This document shows, one piece after another, positions 62,263 through 64,000 of a stretch of 64,000 bases of DNA. Below the pieces are notes generated by a model. It did no database searches. It saw only the letters and a list, made by a program, of their open reading frames with translations, and had not been told where the DNA came from. The first letter of the stretch is position 1. Each line of letters starts with the position of its first letter. Position numbers and translations under genes: made by a program. The stretch is from Corbicula japonica (lineage: Eukaryota > Mollusca > Bivalvia > Venerida > Cyrenidae): the NCBI GenBank assembly GCA_038501625.1, contig JAZAYU010000012.1, positions 8,308,001-8,372,000 of the forward strand, given 5' to 3'.

Positions 62263-63260
62263 AATTCTTTATTTAAAGATGGTGAACTCTTAAGTTTTAT
62301 ACAAAGTCATATAAACATTTATAGAAAACTTATTTTCAAGAGGCCATCTGTAATAACTATACACAAACACACACAACAATAATACAATAATAATTAATAA
62401 TAAATAATAATTAAATTTAACAAAATAACAACACAAAATCACACACGTTTACCGCGAGCAGTGTTCTAAGAAGTCAAAATATTTTTTTGAAAATAAGTTT
62501 TATACGTCTTTTTAAAAATTTCAAGTTTGTTATAAATTTTATTGAAGCTGTTGTTGATTTTTAAAACGTTACCACTGCGTGATTACAGGTTTTGGAAAAT
62601 TAACATTTTAAAGATTTACTGCAGGCTACACAGTGTACAGTTACCTGCAGTACTTTGATAAGCTGTCTGTGCATATGCAAACATTAATTATGAACAAACA
62701 TTTGAGTCTTCAGTGAAACAGTGACGTTTATTGAAACAGACTTTAGTTTAAATTATCTGTTAAATTTTAAAGGTATGCTTGGCTTGTATAAAAAATGTTG
62801 GCACTGAAAGTAATTGGGTTTAAAACAAAAAAGTTTTTTTCTAGTAATATGCAGATTATATTAATTAATACTCTGAGAATTTTTTTTTAATCTGATACAA
62901 AATATCAAAGACAACATTTTTTTTGTTTGACAAATATATACAGAGTTGCAGTTCCTGACTTTAGGAGAAAATGATGTGATAAAATGCCTTCAGAATTGTT
63001 TACATATATTTTGTTATCGGTGTTTGACAAGATATTTCCATAAACCTCTCACATAATCACTGAAGGCACTGGAGTTGTTTGGTGTACTAAGGACCGAGTC
63101 CCATCCCAATGTTGATACTCTGTTTTGTTTTCTTCACAAATATATGCAGCCACAGAGGTAAAAAGATGTCAAAAATTTTTCTTTTGTTTTGTTGTTATAT
63201 TTTTCATTCAAAGGCTTGGTTGTCTTCAATCAAATCTTTCTTATTTTAACAAAATCTTGT
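62263..63260. other. Intronic/intergenic stretch
   Basis: AT-rich. No exon of the PDZ gene could be recognised here. Confidence 0.4.
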
Positions 63261-63261
63261 T

Positions 63262-63420
63262 AGCTCCATGGGAGATCACTGCATCTGAGCTTTGCAAAAC
63301 ACCTTGTAGTAGTTACTTCCCTTTACAGTAAAATGCATTAAAAAATACTCCCAAGGGAGGTCACTGCAACAGAGCTTGGCAAACTCCTTGGACTAGTTAC
63401 TTCCCCTTACAGTTGAATGG
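63262..63420. repeat. Two copies of a roughly 85-bp unit
   Basis: CATGGGAGATCACTGCATCT ... AGTTACTTCCCTTTACAG and CAAGGGAGGTCACTGCAACA ... AGTTACTTCCCCTTACAG are tandem, imperfect copies. Confidence 0.85.
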
Positions 63421-63584
63421 ATCAGAACATAATGTCGCTGTGACTTGCATAGATTTTTCATTTAGATCATTCATACTGTTTCAATAAATTATTCTCGTTC
63501 GGGATAAACCTATTTGTGCTGGTGTTAACTGAAGTAAATATTAATTGTTGTTGCTGTTTTTAAGGACAGAATATATGGGAAATT

Positions 63585-64000
63585 TGTTATTATACATGTT
63601 TATTGAAGATGCTTCTTTTTAACGTGTTTAAATTTGAGAATGTTATACACGTTTTTTGAAGATGCTTCATATTAAAATGTTTAAAATTGTTAAGAATATT
63701 ATACACGTTTATTGAAGATGCTTCATTTTAGCATGATTAAAATTGATAAGAATATTATTCACGTTTATTGAAGATTTTAGCATGTTTAAAATTGTTAAGA
63801 TTATTTTTCATGTTTATTGAAAATGCTTCATTTTAGCATGTTTTATATTGTTAACAATATTATAAACGTTTATTGAAGATGCTTCATTTATGCATGTTTA
63901 AAATTGTTAAAAATATTAGACATGTTTTTGGAAGATGCTTTATTTTAACATGTTTAAAATTAAGAATATTATACACATTTATTGAAGATGCTTTATTTTA
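63585..64000. repeat. Tandem array of about 62-bp units running off the window
   Basis: The word TTTATTGAAGATGCTTCATT recurs about seven times, separated by TTAGCATGTTTAAAATTGTT and AAGAATATTATACACG-like parts. The array is cut by the window end. Confidence 0.93.

Noticed and set aside
63100..63165. Possible small exon (acceptor ATATATGCAG, then CCACAGAG and GTAAAA)
   Set aside because: Only eight bases would be coding and nothing matches PDZ continuation.

Overview
The window is AT-rich animal nuclear DNA with small exons, GT-AG introns and dense short repeats. The genes have clear human counterparts (an otopetrin, CCDC134, YIPF6). The repeats (palindromic MITEs, a tRNA-derived SINE, a DIRS-type retroelement, Helentron/pearl-like elements with tandem cores) suggest a lophotrochozoan, most likely a bivalve mollusc. 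That placement is inference; no species-specific marker was recognised.

Layout. 1-1.5 kb is a dimeric satellite-like array. 2.8-12.3 kb (+) holds the last seven coding exons of an otopetrin proton channel, followed by a 3' UTR to about 13.1 kb. 13.1-21.2 kb is intergenic: an inverted pair of elements with a GC-rich minisatellite core, a recent 390-bp tandem duplication, foldback hairpins and MITEs. 21.2-26.7 kb (-) is a complete six-coding-exon CCDC134 gene. 26.76-35.97 kb (+) is a complete seven-exon YIPF6 gene. These two genes are divergent and share a promoter region of roughly 100 bp. 36-44.4 kb is gene-free, with an internally deleted mariner. At 44.45 kb (+) starts a gene whose first coding exon carries the beginning of a PDZ domain. 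I could not find its later exons, so the rest of the window is probably a long intron. That stretch holds a mariner remnant split by a 5.4-kb DIRS-like retroelement with complete-looking ORFs, a TA-flanked element with pogo-like ends, many MITEs, one tRNA-Glu-like gene and further tandem arrays.

Two palindromic short elements dominate the non-coding DNA. MITE-A (about 25 copies or fragments) is flanked by TTAA and has ends of the TTAACCCTTTNCTCCATA type, which points to piggyBac-type mobilisation. MITE-B (13 copies or fragments) is a roughly 145-bp near-perfect hairpin; each arm has an NF-Y-like CCAAT box and a YY1-like ATGGC motif. MITE-B is repeatedly nested inside MITE-A, and two copies lie within 15 bp of otopetrin splice sites. 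Other elements (SINE, pearl-like element, hAT-like MITE) are also nested in MITE-A.

Functional links: CCDC134 (ER lumen, HTEL C-terminus) and YIPF6 (Golgi membrane) both serve the early secretory pathway, so a shared promoter is plausible. Otopetrin and the PDZ gene have no evident link to them. I saw no clearly novel multi-gene system; the most unusual content is the nested mobile-element structure.
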